Positions 33,851 to 43,747 of a DNA stretch of 64,000 bases are shown in pieces. The notes beneath the pieces are model-generated. The model saw nothing but the letters and a program-made list of their open reading frames with translations. It was not told the origin of the DNA and did no database searches. Position numbers and translations under genes: made by a program. The number at the start of each line of letters is the position of its first letter. Within the stretch, counting starts at the first letter, position 1. Source of the DNA: Cladosporium sp. IMV 00045 (taxonomy: Eukaryota; Ascomycota; Dothideomycetes; Cladosporiales; Cladosporiaceae); the NCBI GenBank assembly GCA_001931905.2, contig MSJI02000717.1:1244-65243 (forward strand), given 5' to 3'.

Positions 33851-35449
33851 CTACACATCCACCTTTTCTCTGAACTCGCTCTCGCCGACAATCCCAGCGT
33901 CGCCCTTAAGATTCTCAACAGTAGCCACACTGACCGCAACACTAGCCCTGCGGTGAGCCTCAGTCTCCGCCGCCGGGCCATCGAACACCTCGGCAATCTC
34001 CTCCAAACTCCTGCCCTTAGTCTCTGGAAACAAGAACCAGATCACGATAATGAATGAGATCAAGCACCCGATGTAGACAAAGTAGTACCGCCATGCCAAC
34101 GCCGCCAGGGCGACAGGGTTGAGGTATTGGTTCAGCATGCCCGCAGCGAAGACCGTAGTAAGCGTGATCGACATGCCGCGAGAGCGCAGGCGGTAGGGCA
34201 GAATCTCGATCGGGTAGGCAAAAGAAAGCGGTGTGCATGCGATGTCGTAGAAACCGAAGAAGATGAAGAGCATCGCGATGACAGCACCGCCGACGATCTT
34301 GCTTCCATTGTGTGCATACACCGCGCTCAAGGCAGTGATGATGCAGAAGGCGAAAAGCATGCCAATAGCGCTCGTCAGCCAGAGAGGACGGCGACCGTAT
34401 TTTTCAGCAGCAGTTGCACCCGCGAGAGCGAGGATTGCGTTCCAGATTTGCAGGCCGAGATTGATGAGGGCTTGAGATACCGGGTCTGTAACGCCGACGC
34501 TCGCCAGGATCGGCGCAAGGTAGTAGGTGACGATTCCGTTGCCGGCCCACTGAATGATGATACCGACAAGCACACAGATAAGCAGGCGATGGCGGTTGCC
34601 AGGCGTGGAAAGAAAGAGCTTCCAAGTTGATCCTTCGCCAGCAAAAACGGCCTCGCGCTCAATGGCTTCGCAGATCTCGCTGTACTCATAGGCGACAAGA
34701 GCATCGTTCTGATCGCCATTAGCATGGTATCGAGCAAGGATCTGTCTCGCCTCATCCTTGCGGCCCTTGGCAATGAGGTACCTAGGTGACTCGGGAATGA
34801 TGAAGAGGCCGATGATTTGCAGCGAAGGGAACATGATCTGCAGCATGACAGGCATGCGCCAGGCCCATGAGCCCTTAATGTACAAGCCACCCAGAGTTGC
34901 CACAGCAGAGACAATAGCTCCCCAGTAAAAGGCGGTTTGGAAGCAGGCCGTGACCATGCCACGATTGCGAGGGTGAGCCGTTTCCGTAGCAAGAGCTGGA
35001 GCTGGGATCAAAATGAAAGCAATGCCGACACCAAGGATGATCTTCGTTGCAAGGAATGCCCATGGGCCACTCGTAAGGGCTTGAATGATGCTGGTACCGA
35101 TCATGAGAGACGTTCCGATGGCGAGGCAGACTTTTCTGCCCCATTTGTCGCTCACGTAGCCGGCGGGAACCAAAGCGACAAGTCCACCAAGAGAGATGGC
35201 TGCAATGATGAGACCGAGGATGCTGGTGTTGACTTTATCGACCAGGTCTTGGTTGAACGCCGGAATGGCAAGAAGTCCATTCATGAGAGAGCCATCGAAA
35301 CCGTTGGCGGTGGCAGAGGAGAAGACCAGAAGAATTCCGATGTTCAACTTGCGAAGTCCTGGATCGCGAAACCATGATGGGTTACAGTTGTTTGGCAAGG
35401 TCTTGTAGACCTCATCGCCACTTGCGCTACCGGCGGGTCCTGAAACCAT
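33851..35449 (-). CDS. Sugar-porter MFS transporter, copy 1
   Basis: A single exon encodes 532 aa with the twelve membrane segments of the sugar porter family. Motifs seen are NGFDGSLMNGLLAIPAF (helix 1), GYVSDKWGRK (loop 2-3), PESPRYLIAKGR (after helix 6), GRRPLW (loop 8-9) and FPETKGRSLEEIAEVFDGP (after helix 12). It most resembles the lactose/maltose/cellodextrin-type branch rather than simple hexose carriers. It would bring an alpha-glucoside into the cell by proton symport, to be cleaved by the glucosidase two genes away. It differs from copy 2 at only six of 532 residues. Confidence 0.88.
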   Translation of the reverse strand: MVSGPAGSASGDEVYKTLPNNCNPSWFRDPGLRKLNIGILLVFSSATANGFDGSLMNGLLAIPAFNQDLVDKVNTSILGLIIAAISLGGLVALVPAGYVSDKWGRKVCLAIGTSLMIGTSIIQALTSGPWAFLATKIILGVGIAFILIPAPALATETAHPRNRGMVTACFQTAFYWGAIVSAVATLGGLYIKGSWAWRMPVMLQIMFPSLQIIGLFIIPESPRYLIAKGRKDEARQILARYHANGDQNDALVAYEYSEICEAIEREAVFAGEGSTWKLFLSTPGNRHRLLICVLVGIIIQWAGNGIVTYYLAPILASVGVTDPVSQALINLGLQIWNAILALAGATAAEKYGRRPLWLTSAIGMLFAFCIITALSAVYAHNGSKIVGGAVIAMLFIFFGFYDIACTPLSFAYPIEILPYRLRSRGMSITLTTVFAAGMLNQYLNPVALAALAWRYYFVYIGCLISFIIVIWFLFPETKGRSLEEIAEVFDGPAAETEAHRRASVAVSVATVENLKGDAGIVGESEFREKVDV

Positions 35450-35987
35450 GGTGGCAATAGGTTGTGTTTGGTGTTGAAGATTGGATTGGTGTAGAAAGGT
35501 GCTGATGAAGTTGGTGATAGTGTCAATCTCTCAGCTGGCCAGGGCGATATATATACATCTTAGCCATGGTGGTCTCATGAGTACATTAACAAAGAAGTGT
35601 TGGGTCAGGATTGTAGATTTTCGCTGAATCGTGGAGACTTCATCCCCAGTGAGGAGAGCGGCTGGGGAGAGTTTGCGCTAGGAGGTATCTTGTATTTTTC
35701 GCGAGCGTTTGAGCGACGCCGGCCCCTCTTGTACCTGGAGAGGTATTCCTGCGAAGGTACTTCCAAGAGTGTAGCATCTGGAGCCCCAGCATGGAGATGC
35801 GGGTTAGCGTTTCGCATGCAAATGGCAGCGTTCGATATGCCTCTGTCCCTGTGTCTGTCTGTGCACAGCGGACGTTTCTGCAGAAGTCCCGCTCCATACC
35901 GTTCAACGGCCGTGGCTACTGAGGTCATAGACTGTCTACCGCTCCCACACGAGCTGTCCATCAATATGATGAAAACAGCAACGATGA
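35450..35987. other. Intergenic, duplicated
   Basis: 538 bp holding the transporter promoter and the 3' end of the regulator gene. No gene seen. It aligns with 60009-60543. Confidence 0.5.
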
Positions 35988-37825
35988 CTAAGTATTGACA
36001 ACAGAAGCTCTCCTAGACAGCTGTCTTAACGATCCATCGTCTCTCAAAAGCTGTACCCCAGCAAGATGCCTGTACTTCTGCTCGCTGTTTCCTTCAGGAC
36101 CTCCACCCATCTTCTTCTCTAACGTGCGAACATAAATCTGACGGGAATTGGGAGAAGCTGAAAGGCTGAGGAGCAGGTACCGGAGGGTTTCGTAATGGTC
36201 CGCGGGCTGTGTTTCGCCCGAGAGAGTCAGAGCGTCGAGCAATGAGTACGCGATTTCGAATTGCTTCTCAAACTAAGCGTAAAACGTGTCAGCTGGTTTC
36301 CTTGTGAAATGATGTCAGGGATACTCACGATTCCAAGCCCATGCACCTGAATGGCGACTGGAGGCAAACTCTTCACAATCTCGCAAAGCGAAGAGGCAAT
36401 CTCAATGGGATACCGGTACGTGAAAGCCGTGTCCGCAGCGGACGAGGATATCAAGCCGAGCCTTAAAGCCGCCTGCCAGAAGACCAAGCGCAGCCACTGT
36501 TGCGTAACAAGGACGTCCGCACGCTGGATATCGGAGACGCCTTGAATGCCAAGATCTCGCCGGAGATGTTGCTGCAGGCGAGATAGCTGTGGGAGACCCC
36601 GATCGTTGTTTGACAGGGAAGCCAGGTCATTCCACAAATGTACGAAATCGAAGTCGAGCAAGGAGAAAAGGTGATGCAGGCCGCTCAAGCCTAGTGATAT
36701 TGCGGGATCTTCGCCGGGAAACGCGTCGCTAGGCAACATGGGAGGAGACAAGATAGTCACAGGGAAGTTGTCGAGCACTGCAGCTCCTCTCTCAGTAATG
36801 AACAATAAGGCATAGGCGCGCTGTTTCCGAAGCCTTTCAATCTCGCTCAACGATGGGTCGCTCGCAACCAGATGCAGCGAAGTTGCATGAGCAAGCGTGA
36901 TAGCTTCGCGGACATAGAACCAAGAAGCCTTTCTGCACTTCAGCTCAAAGTACGTGACCGCGATGAAAAGCGAGCAGAGGATATCCGCGAAGCTTGCCTC
37001 CTCGATGAAGTTTACATCCATACGAATGTGTTGACATTGGCGAATGTATTTCCTTGCATGAACGGCTCGCTGCTCTGAGCTCATGTTCGGCCAGGATTCA
37101 ACGTGGACGAGGCTCATTGCACACATAGCCAATAGCATGCAAGCAGTTGAATGGGGCATTTCCGATGGAGAAAGCAGACTCGTTCGTATTTCGTTCTCGT
37201 CCAGGACTGGGTAGATTGGATACAGGTGAGAAAAGAACAGGCTCACGCCGCGCTCGGTGATTGCATTCACCTCGAACGAAGGGTTTTGTAAAGGCAGGGG
37301 TGTATTCGAGTCGATGCTGGAGAGCAAATTCTGAAGCTGTGCGGGAGAGCTGTTGGTATACGCATCTTCTCTGTTTGATGCGAAATCTTCTTGCCCGGAC
37401 GATCCAAGGATGATGTGCGCAAACTCATCGAATGTCAAGTAATCTTCCTCGTTCGAGACAGCATTTTCGGGAAGATTGATGCGTGCGCCTGCGGCGGCTG
37501 GTGGCGTTACAGCAGGCACGGATGAGGCACCGGTATAGCCATCAACGGAGTAGCCGGTCTCATCTCGCCAGCTATGTTGAGATGGACTCCCATCTGCTTC
37601 CCTTGGTGATTCTGACTGCGAAAAAGCGCAACGAGACTCTGCTCGTAATTGATCAACCACCGCTCCCCTGCCTTTCTTCGGGCCTCGCTTCTTCCGCACG
37701 GAATCGAATGTACAGACGAGGTTGTAGCTTTGACATCGATCGCAGGGTTTGGCGTAGTTGCATCTAACTTTGCGTCGCCGGCACGCGTCGCAAGGGAATC
37801 GCCGACCGTTCGTGACTGGGTCCAT
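35988..37825 (-). CDS. Zn2Cys6 regulator of the sugar module (MalR-like), copy 1
   Basis: Exons 36329-37825 and 35988-36272 with a 56-nt intron (GTGAGT...TTAG) give 593 aa. The zinc cluster near residues 13-39 is CX2CX6CX5CX2CX6C (CDACRRRKVRC, CDRCQSYNLVC), followed by the basic linker RKKRGPKKGRG. A fungal-specific domain follows from about residue 190. The start at MDPVTN (37825) is chosen because only from there is the frame conserved in copy 2. The open frame continues upstream to an ATG at 37915, but copy 2 has a different frame there. It lies between the transporter and the divergent glucosidase, as MAL-type activators do. I infer alpha-glucoside-induced activation of both. Confidence 0.85.
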
Positions 37826-38164
37826 CTTGGAGGATCGAGGACGGGGATGGTGTAGCTGGCTCGGTGAAACTGCTCGCACATCGCGGAAACTTGTCCTTGG
37901 CCGGCGCTTCGACATTGAATTCGAGCGAGCTGATCGGCGCTAGCATAAGGTTAATGTTTATTTCCGCGCTCTGCTCTTCCATCTCCAACACCCACGAACA
38001 TGTCAAGGCTGCCTCGCTCGAAATGCACCTCGCTGATACTGTCGGGCTTTTGTATTGCAAGATTGACATCGCTGGCATGCGTAGCGTATAATAACACCCT
38101 GTAGGTGTCCTTCAGCCATGTATCTCCCAAACACCTCCTCTTCTCCAATCACACCTCGCCCAAG
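37826..38164. promoter_or_regulatory. Divergent promoter, regulator / alpha-glucosidase, copy 1
   Basis: 339 bp. A TATAATAA box lies at 38087-38094, about 70 bp before the glucosidase ATG. A block near 37930-37970 (GATCGGCGCTAGCATAAGG followed by TTAATGTTTATT) is almost unchanged in copy 2 although surrounding bases vary, and may be a regulator site. Confidence 0.5.
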
Positions 38165-40026
38165 ATGCCACACAGCACTCCCCAACCCTCTCCCCGAAAC
38201 TGGTGGCACAATGCAACCATCTACCAGATCTACCCAGCCAGCTTCGGCGACCTTCCAGGCATCATCTCCAAAGTCGACCACATCGCCAGCTTGGGAGTAG
38301 ACGCCGTGTGGCTTTCTCCATGCTACAAGAGTCCCAACGTCGACATGGGTTACGACATTGCGGACTACCGCGAGATTGATCCTCGCTACGGAAGCGTGGC
38401 CGACATCGAGGTTCTGATTGCGAAGTTGAAGCAGCACGGCATCAAGTTATTGATGGACTTGGTCGTGAACCACAGCTCGGATCAGCATGCTTGGTTTCAG
38501 GAATCGAGGAGTAGCAAGGACAACCCGAAGAGAGATTGGTATGTTGCGATCGAAGCCTGACCATCCATTTGTTATCCCAACACTTTCCTCCCAGGTACAT
38601 CTGGCACCAAGGCCGAACAGAACTCATCGACGGGCAAAAGGTCCGCCTACCCCCAAACAACTGGGAGTCCCTCTTCAAAGGCAGCGCCTGGGAGTACGAC
38701 TCCCTGACCGACGAATTCTACCTGCGCATCTTCGCCAAAGAACAGCCCGACCTGAACTGGTCCAACCCCTCGCTCCGCCGCGCCGTGCACTCCGACATGC
38801 GTTTCTGGCTTGACAAAGGGATTGGAGGTTTCCGCATGGACGTAATCAACATGATTTCCAAACCAAGCGACTTCCCAGACGCGCCCATCACCAACCCATC
38901 ATCGCCCTGGCAGCACGCAGCGAGCGTCTACTGCAACGGTCCCCACGTGCACGAGTACCTGCAAGAGGTGCGCCGGGAAGTCCTCGACCACTACCCTGAC
39001 GTGATGACAGTCGGCGAAGTGCCCTTCACGAGCGACCCGGCCCTGGTGCGGAAATACGTCGAACCCACCCGTCGCGAACTCAGCATGTTGTTCCAATTCG
39101 ACATTTTCGACATCGACACCGGGCCAGGAGGAAAATTCACCCCGTCCGACTGGACGCTCTTGGACCTCAAGAAAACCATCACGAAATGGCAGCGCGCCCT
39201 CTCCTTTTCCAGCGGAGCATGGCAGACTTTCTTCCTCGAATCCCACGATGCCGCACGCTCCGTAACTCGCTTCGGCGACCGCACGGCAGCGGACCGCTGG
39301 CGCGCGGCCAGAATGCTCGCGATGCTCTCTACGACTCTCAGCGGGACGCTGTTCATGCACCAAGGCCAAGAGATTGGGCTGGCGAACCTGGCGGACGACA
39401 TCCCCGTGTCTACATACCCGGACATTGAGACGAGGAATTTCTGCGCGACGATCCGCGAGCGGCGCGAAGCCGACGCCAGGGAGCGTGGGTTGCCGATCGA
39501 AAGCATCGACATGAGCGACGTGGAGAGGGAGATTCGACTCAAAGCGCGCGATCACGGCCGAATCCCTATCCCGTGGGACTCTCGCGAGGCGAACTGCGGT
39601 TTCTCGACCGCGCCGAGCGAGCAGCTCTGGACGCCGATGAACAGCGATGGGGAGATCTGCAATGTGGCCTCGCAAGAGCAGGAGCCGGAATCTGTGCTGA
39701 ACTACTGGCGGAAGATGCTGGCGTTCCGGAAAGAGCGGGCTGAGGCGCTTGTGTTTGGGGATTTCGAGCCGGTGGGTGAGCTGGATGATGGGCCGGTGTT
39801 TGCATATTGGAGAAAGGAGGTTGGGGATGCTGGTGGAGCGGATTTGTTGGTTGTGCTTAACATGGCGAATGGGATGGATGTGCAGTTCACGCTGCCTGGG
39901 GATGGGGCGTACGGTGTTTTGCAGAGCACGGAGGTGCGCGATGTGAAAAGAATTGAGCGCCTGCGTGGTGGCGAGGTGGTTTCCTTGTCGGCGTATGGAG
40001 GCCTTGTGCTTGAGTGCGAAGGGTAG
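38165..40026 (+). CDS. GH13 alpha-glucosidase, copy 1, metal-binding loop deleted
   Basis: Exons 38165-38538 and 38595-40026 (56-nt intron) give 601 aa. GH13 regions: DLVVNH; GFRMDVIN, with the nucleophile Asp; TVGEVP, with the acid/base Glu; and FLESHD, with the third Asp (here Ser replaces the usual Asn before His). The Val after the nucleophile is the residue seen in oligo-1,6-glucosidases. It hydrolyses maltose or isomaltose-type sugars, probably in the cytosol, as there is no signal peptide. Compared with copy 2, residues after PASF lack RDSNGDGF (24 nt), the highly conserved DxNxDG metal-binding loop near the first beta-alpha unit. The frame stays open, but folding or stability may suffer. 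Confidence 0.88.
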
Positions 40027-40199
40027 GAAGAGGCGTGGGACTGAAGCAAAGAGATAAAGTGCAGCATTCACAAAAGATAAAATGCAATATCGTCCTGTTA
40101 TCTCGTCGCACTCAACTATAGAAACAAAGATCGCTCGAACGCAAAGCAGAAACAGCTCCAACAACAAGACCAAATCCTCTCCGCGTCCGTTCCACACTC

Positions 40200-41312
40200 T
40201 CAACTAATCTTCCCAATCCTCTTCTTCGCGACATTCAACTTCCCCTGATGCCTATCGACATCGCCATCCAAAATCCCCAACATCTCATTCTGCAGCTCCA
40301 ACTCCTCATTGATCATGATCCCCATATCCTTCAAGCGGCTCACAGTCTTGCCCAGACTCATGACGTCCTGATCCTGCTCCTCCATGACCTGCCTTTGCAA
40401 CTGCAGCACACCAGAATTATCCAGCTCCCTCGTTCGCTCCGTCTCTTTCAGCGGCCCGCCCAGCACGCGGCCGGAAGGCTTACTCGCACCGCGGAAGAGG
40501 TCTGCTTTGGATTCTGGCGTTGCGGTCGCTGAAGCGCCGGAAGGTTGGTTGGAGGAGCGGTTGGGCGCCGCGCTTCTCAGAACTGCCTCGAGACCTTCGA
40601 CTTCCTTCCTCGCGGCGCCGATCAGGTCCCTGCGGCGGCGAATCTCCCCATCTCCAAGCCTGTTGCCCCAGCCTGCTTCGTTTCCTGTGTTAGAGGTGAG
40701 AGAGCGCAGGCCGGCGTCGAGCTGCTCGATATTGGCAGCGGCGCGCACGAGAGAGGCTTTGGCGTCTGCACCGAGGGCGTGCTGGTTCTGGGCGGTCTGC
40801 GCAGCGTCGCGGGATTTGAGCTGCTGGCGAGCGGCGTTGATGTGCGATTTGAGATCGCGGTGGGCTTCGAGCCAGTCGTTGGGATCGGTAATGCCCGAGC
40901 TCCCCCTACGCTTGGAAGCGTTAGGAGACAGAGAGCCATTTGAGTTCAGCGTGCTGGTGCCGCTGGGCAAGTTGAGAAAGGCTCGCCAGGCGCTGCTGCT
41001 CCGCCATTTGGGGTCGTTGTCTTCGAGAATGGCTTTCACGTATTTTTCAAGCGCCTGGCGGCGGTCTTTGGTCAGGCCTTCATTGTTGATTGTCTTCCAT
41101 ATCCAACTCTTTGCAGGTAAAGGCGCCGGTGGAGGCGAGCCGGTTTGGGATTGGAGTTCGGCGTGGAGGTTGGTGAAGTCGGTATAGCGTTTGCGGATCT
41201 CGTGTTTGCGCAGTGGAAGTTGTAGGACGATGTGGTAGACGGTGAAAGGTTTGCTGCCTTCGGGCGCAGCGGTAGAAGCTAACGGGATTGATATTTGTAG
41301 AGCAGGCGACAT
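40200..41312 (-). CDS. Vam7-like vacuolar SNARE (PX + t-SNARE)
   Basis: A single exon encodes 370 aa. Residues 5-115 form a PX domain (YHIVLQLPLRKHEIRKRYTD, WRAFLNLP), which binds phosphatidylinositol 3-phosphate. A Ser/Pro-rich and helical middle follows. Residues 300-365 form a Qc-type SNARE helix (VMEEQDQDVMSLGKTVSRL, ELELQNEMLGILDGDVDRH). There is no transmembrane anchor, as expected for Vam7, which is held by PX and HOPS. Role: homotypic vacuole fusion. It lies just right of duplication copy 1, tail-to-tail with the glucosidase. Confidence 0.9.
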   Translation of the reverse strand: MSPALQISIPLASTAAPEGSKPFTVYHIVLQLPLRKHEIRKRYTDFTNLHAELQSQTGSPPPAPLPAKSWIWKTINNEGLTKDRRQALEKYVKAILEDNDPKWRSSSAWRAFLNLPSGTSTLNSNGSLSPNASKRRGSSGITDPNDWLEAHRDLKSHINAARQQLKSRDAAQTAQNQHALGADAKASLVRAAANIEQLDAGLRSLTSNTGNEAGWGNRLGDGEIRRRRDLIGAARKEVEGLEAVLRSAAPNRSSNQPSGASATATPESKADLFRGASKPSGRVLGGPLKETERTRELDNSGVLQLQRQVMEEQDQDVMSLGKTVSRLKDMGIMINEELELQNEMLGILDGDVDRHQGKLNVAKKRIGKIS

Positions 41313-41789
41313 TGTGATGGTCAGAGGAAAGAGTGTCGCATTGCTCGGAGCGAGGTGGTTGAAGCTCTTTGTTGTACGTGCCGCTTAGGCTACAACCGTG
41401 CTCTTGCCCTGGTCACGCACTTGATCGGGTGGATAAAAGAAACGCTTGCAAGTAGAACACCAACAACAGTAAATACCAAAGACTCTTTATGGCATGTCAC
41501 GCGTGAGCGGCGTTCGATTGCTGTATGCCTGCGCCTTCATCGTCACGAGCAACGGCCCGACGTCATACTAAAACAACGGCTCACGGGTACGAAGGTACAT
41601 GGGCGAGTGTCTGTTGTCACGCAGTGCATGTCTACATCAATGTTATACGTAATAGACAATGAGGTAGAATGACCGATTTTATTATCCAAATGTAGCTACA
41701 ACGGCAGCTGCGATTTACAAGCCATCAACATCCCAAAACACTTGACAAGCCACCAAGTCCCTCCACCCTCCCAACATGCACCATCAAAT
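41313..41789. other. Intergenic, no gene seen
   Basis: 477 bp between the Vam7-like start and the sterol reductase stop. No gene or repeat recognised. Confidence 0.4.
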
Positions 41790-43440
41790 CTAGTACACGC
41801 CAGGCCAAATCCTCCACCTGACAATCTCGCAGTACTTCTCCCAGTCCTTGCCGTACTTGCGCCTGCACTTCTCCTCGTCGCGCATCTCACGGTGGATGAG
41901 AAGAACGGCAAAGTAGAGCATGTAGAAGTAGGTGATCGGGATTGCGTAGCCCTTGATACCCTCCTGAGACACAAGGTTGGTGCCTGGGTAGAGAACGGAG
42001 GGTGTGAGCTTGTAGCCGGCGGCCAGGGTTGGCAGACAGTAAGACCACGACATGACCCAGTCGCCGAGGTAGTTGATGTGGCGAGCAGTGCCCCACCAGC
42101 CTGTGGTGAGCAGACGAGAGCCGGCGGCGGTTTCGATGTATTTCAGGTGGGCCACCTTGGGGTCGCTGGGGTTGGTGCGGAAGCGGTTCTTCTCGTTGTT
42201 GGCGCTGCGGAAGATGTAGTAGCCCAGACCCTGGAGACCGAGGATACCGACAACGTAGAGAGGGCCAAGGACGACTGGGTGAACACTGAGGTAGCGTGCC
42301 TGGATAGAGTAGGAGAAGGGAACCCAGACAAGGTCACCAAAGGACAGCATGAAGCCGAAGCCGTCGTTGATGATGTCGATGGTGGTCAGAATGGCAGGCT
42401 CCATCCACAGCGCATCCAGAATGTAAACACCCTGGGAGATAGTGACGATGACTGGACTTGGAGTTAGTAGATGCCAACGGCCAGGAGAGGACAATCCAAC
42501 TCACGCATTGAATCAGTCACGTAGCCATAAGTCTTGTATTGCTTCGCCATGAAAGCAAGATCAAGAATCAGCCATCCAAGCATACCAGGCCTCAGCTCCA
42601 TCCACGCCTTGATGTCAACCTCACCCGCGAAGGGCAGAGTAACGCGCGGGTTCAACTCGCGACCAATGAACCAGTCGTAGACAATGTTTCCAGTGTGACC
42701 GCCAGCAGCGAGTTCGCGCTTCTCCTTGTTACCGCGCTGGACGGAGAAAGAGTAGACGTAGACGTAGATTGCCAGCAAGAACGAGATGAGCAGGTTGGAA
42801 GAGGCCAGGCCGGCGTAGTTGTTGTTGATGAAGGACCAGACGGGAAAGTCCGCGCCCTGGTAGATGGTGCCCGCGGCGCAAATGGCGAGGATAGTCATGG
42901 CGGACGAGAAGGCTGGATGCGGTCAGCGGCTGCGTTTCGTGTCACTCTTACATGCGCCTGATTATCCATACCATTGAACCTGTACTTCAGTCTTCCACCA
43001 GTCCTGAGCTCAGTACCCTCCAACTCCTGCGCGGGCAGAGCAGCGTAGAGGAACAAGCTGAAAGCGTACCAGGCCAGCGATCCCAGCATGGACTTGACAG
43101 TCACAAGGCCAGACCAGCCCGGCCATCCCACCTCCTGAGCCAGCACCTCTGTGGCATGCTCCCATCCAGTCTGCGTGGTGAATGCGGGCGGGGTGAAGAG
43201 CTTGGAGGGGCTCAAAAGGGAGGGCGCAGGGCAGCCGGAGATGTCGTTGCAGAAGAAGGTGAGCGCGTAGACGGCGACAGGGCATCCGATTGAAATGAGG
43301 GCGGCGCCGATTCTGAAGATGTTGTTGTTAGCGATTGCGACGCGGGAGGTTGGCAGGGTTGACACTTACGGTCCTCCGAACTCGAAACCATGAGGCTCCT
43401 CGACGGCGACAGCCTTGGTGGTCGATTTCTTGGGCGCCAT
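41790..43440 (-). CDS. Delta(14)-sterol reductase
   Basis: Four exons (43370-43440, 42972-43312, 42505-42912, 41790-42451) with introns of 57, 59 and 53 nt give 493 aa. The ERG4/ERG24 family signatures are present: GYVTDSM and LIVTISQGVYILDALWMEPA, then the C-terminal LLTTGWWGTARHINYLGDW and HREMRDEEKCRRKYGKDW, which hold the NADPH and sterol-pocket residues. About eight to nine membrane helices lie in the ER. It reduces the C14-C15 double bond left by CYP51 in ergosterol synthesis and is the morpholine target. The GFEFGGP motif near the N-terminus distinguishes C-14 from C-24 reductases. Confidence 0.93.
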
Positions 43441-43747
43441 TGTTGCGTGTCGTCTGCGATCGAGAGAGACGTGTCGCAAACAAGACGTGGGGACGTGGGA
43501 AACGCGATGCTTTTTGAATTCGGGGGGAGGAAGATCTGACGTCGACGGAATCGTACGAGACTGGAGAACGGAGACACGCCGATCCGTGCGTTGTCACGGT
43601 GGATGAACTAGAAAGTCGTTTCTCTTTGATGCACATACACATGAAGACGAAATAAAGTCAGACCATCAATCAGCTGACATGCATGCAATCATGCGATTGC
43701 TATTTGCCAAGTCAATCGTCTTGCCATATCCCATCTCTAACAATCCC

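Larger units (their letters stand above)
31160..40030. repeat. Segmental duplication copy 1 (SLATT protein + sugar module)
   Basis: This block aligns in the same order and orientation with 55710-64000 at an offset of about 24.55 kb, including introns and intergenic DNA. By eye identity is about 95% in the windows compared. Four genes are shared. The right edge lies between the glucosidase stop (40026) and the Vam7 gene; it cannot be set exactly because copy 2 leaves the window. There is no AT shift and no RIP-type mutation. Confidence 0.9.

Noticed and set aside
38899..40203. 434-residue minus-strand frame opposite the alpha-glucosidase
   Set aside because: Shadow of the strongly biased glucosidase codons; low-complexity, Arg-rich content and no family.
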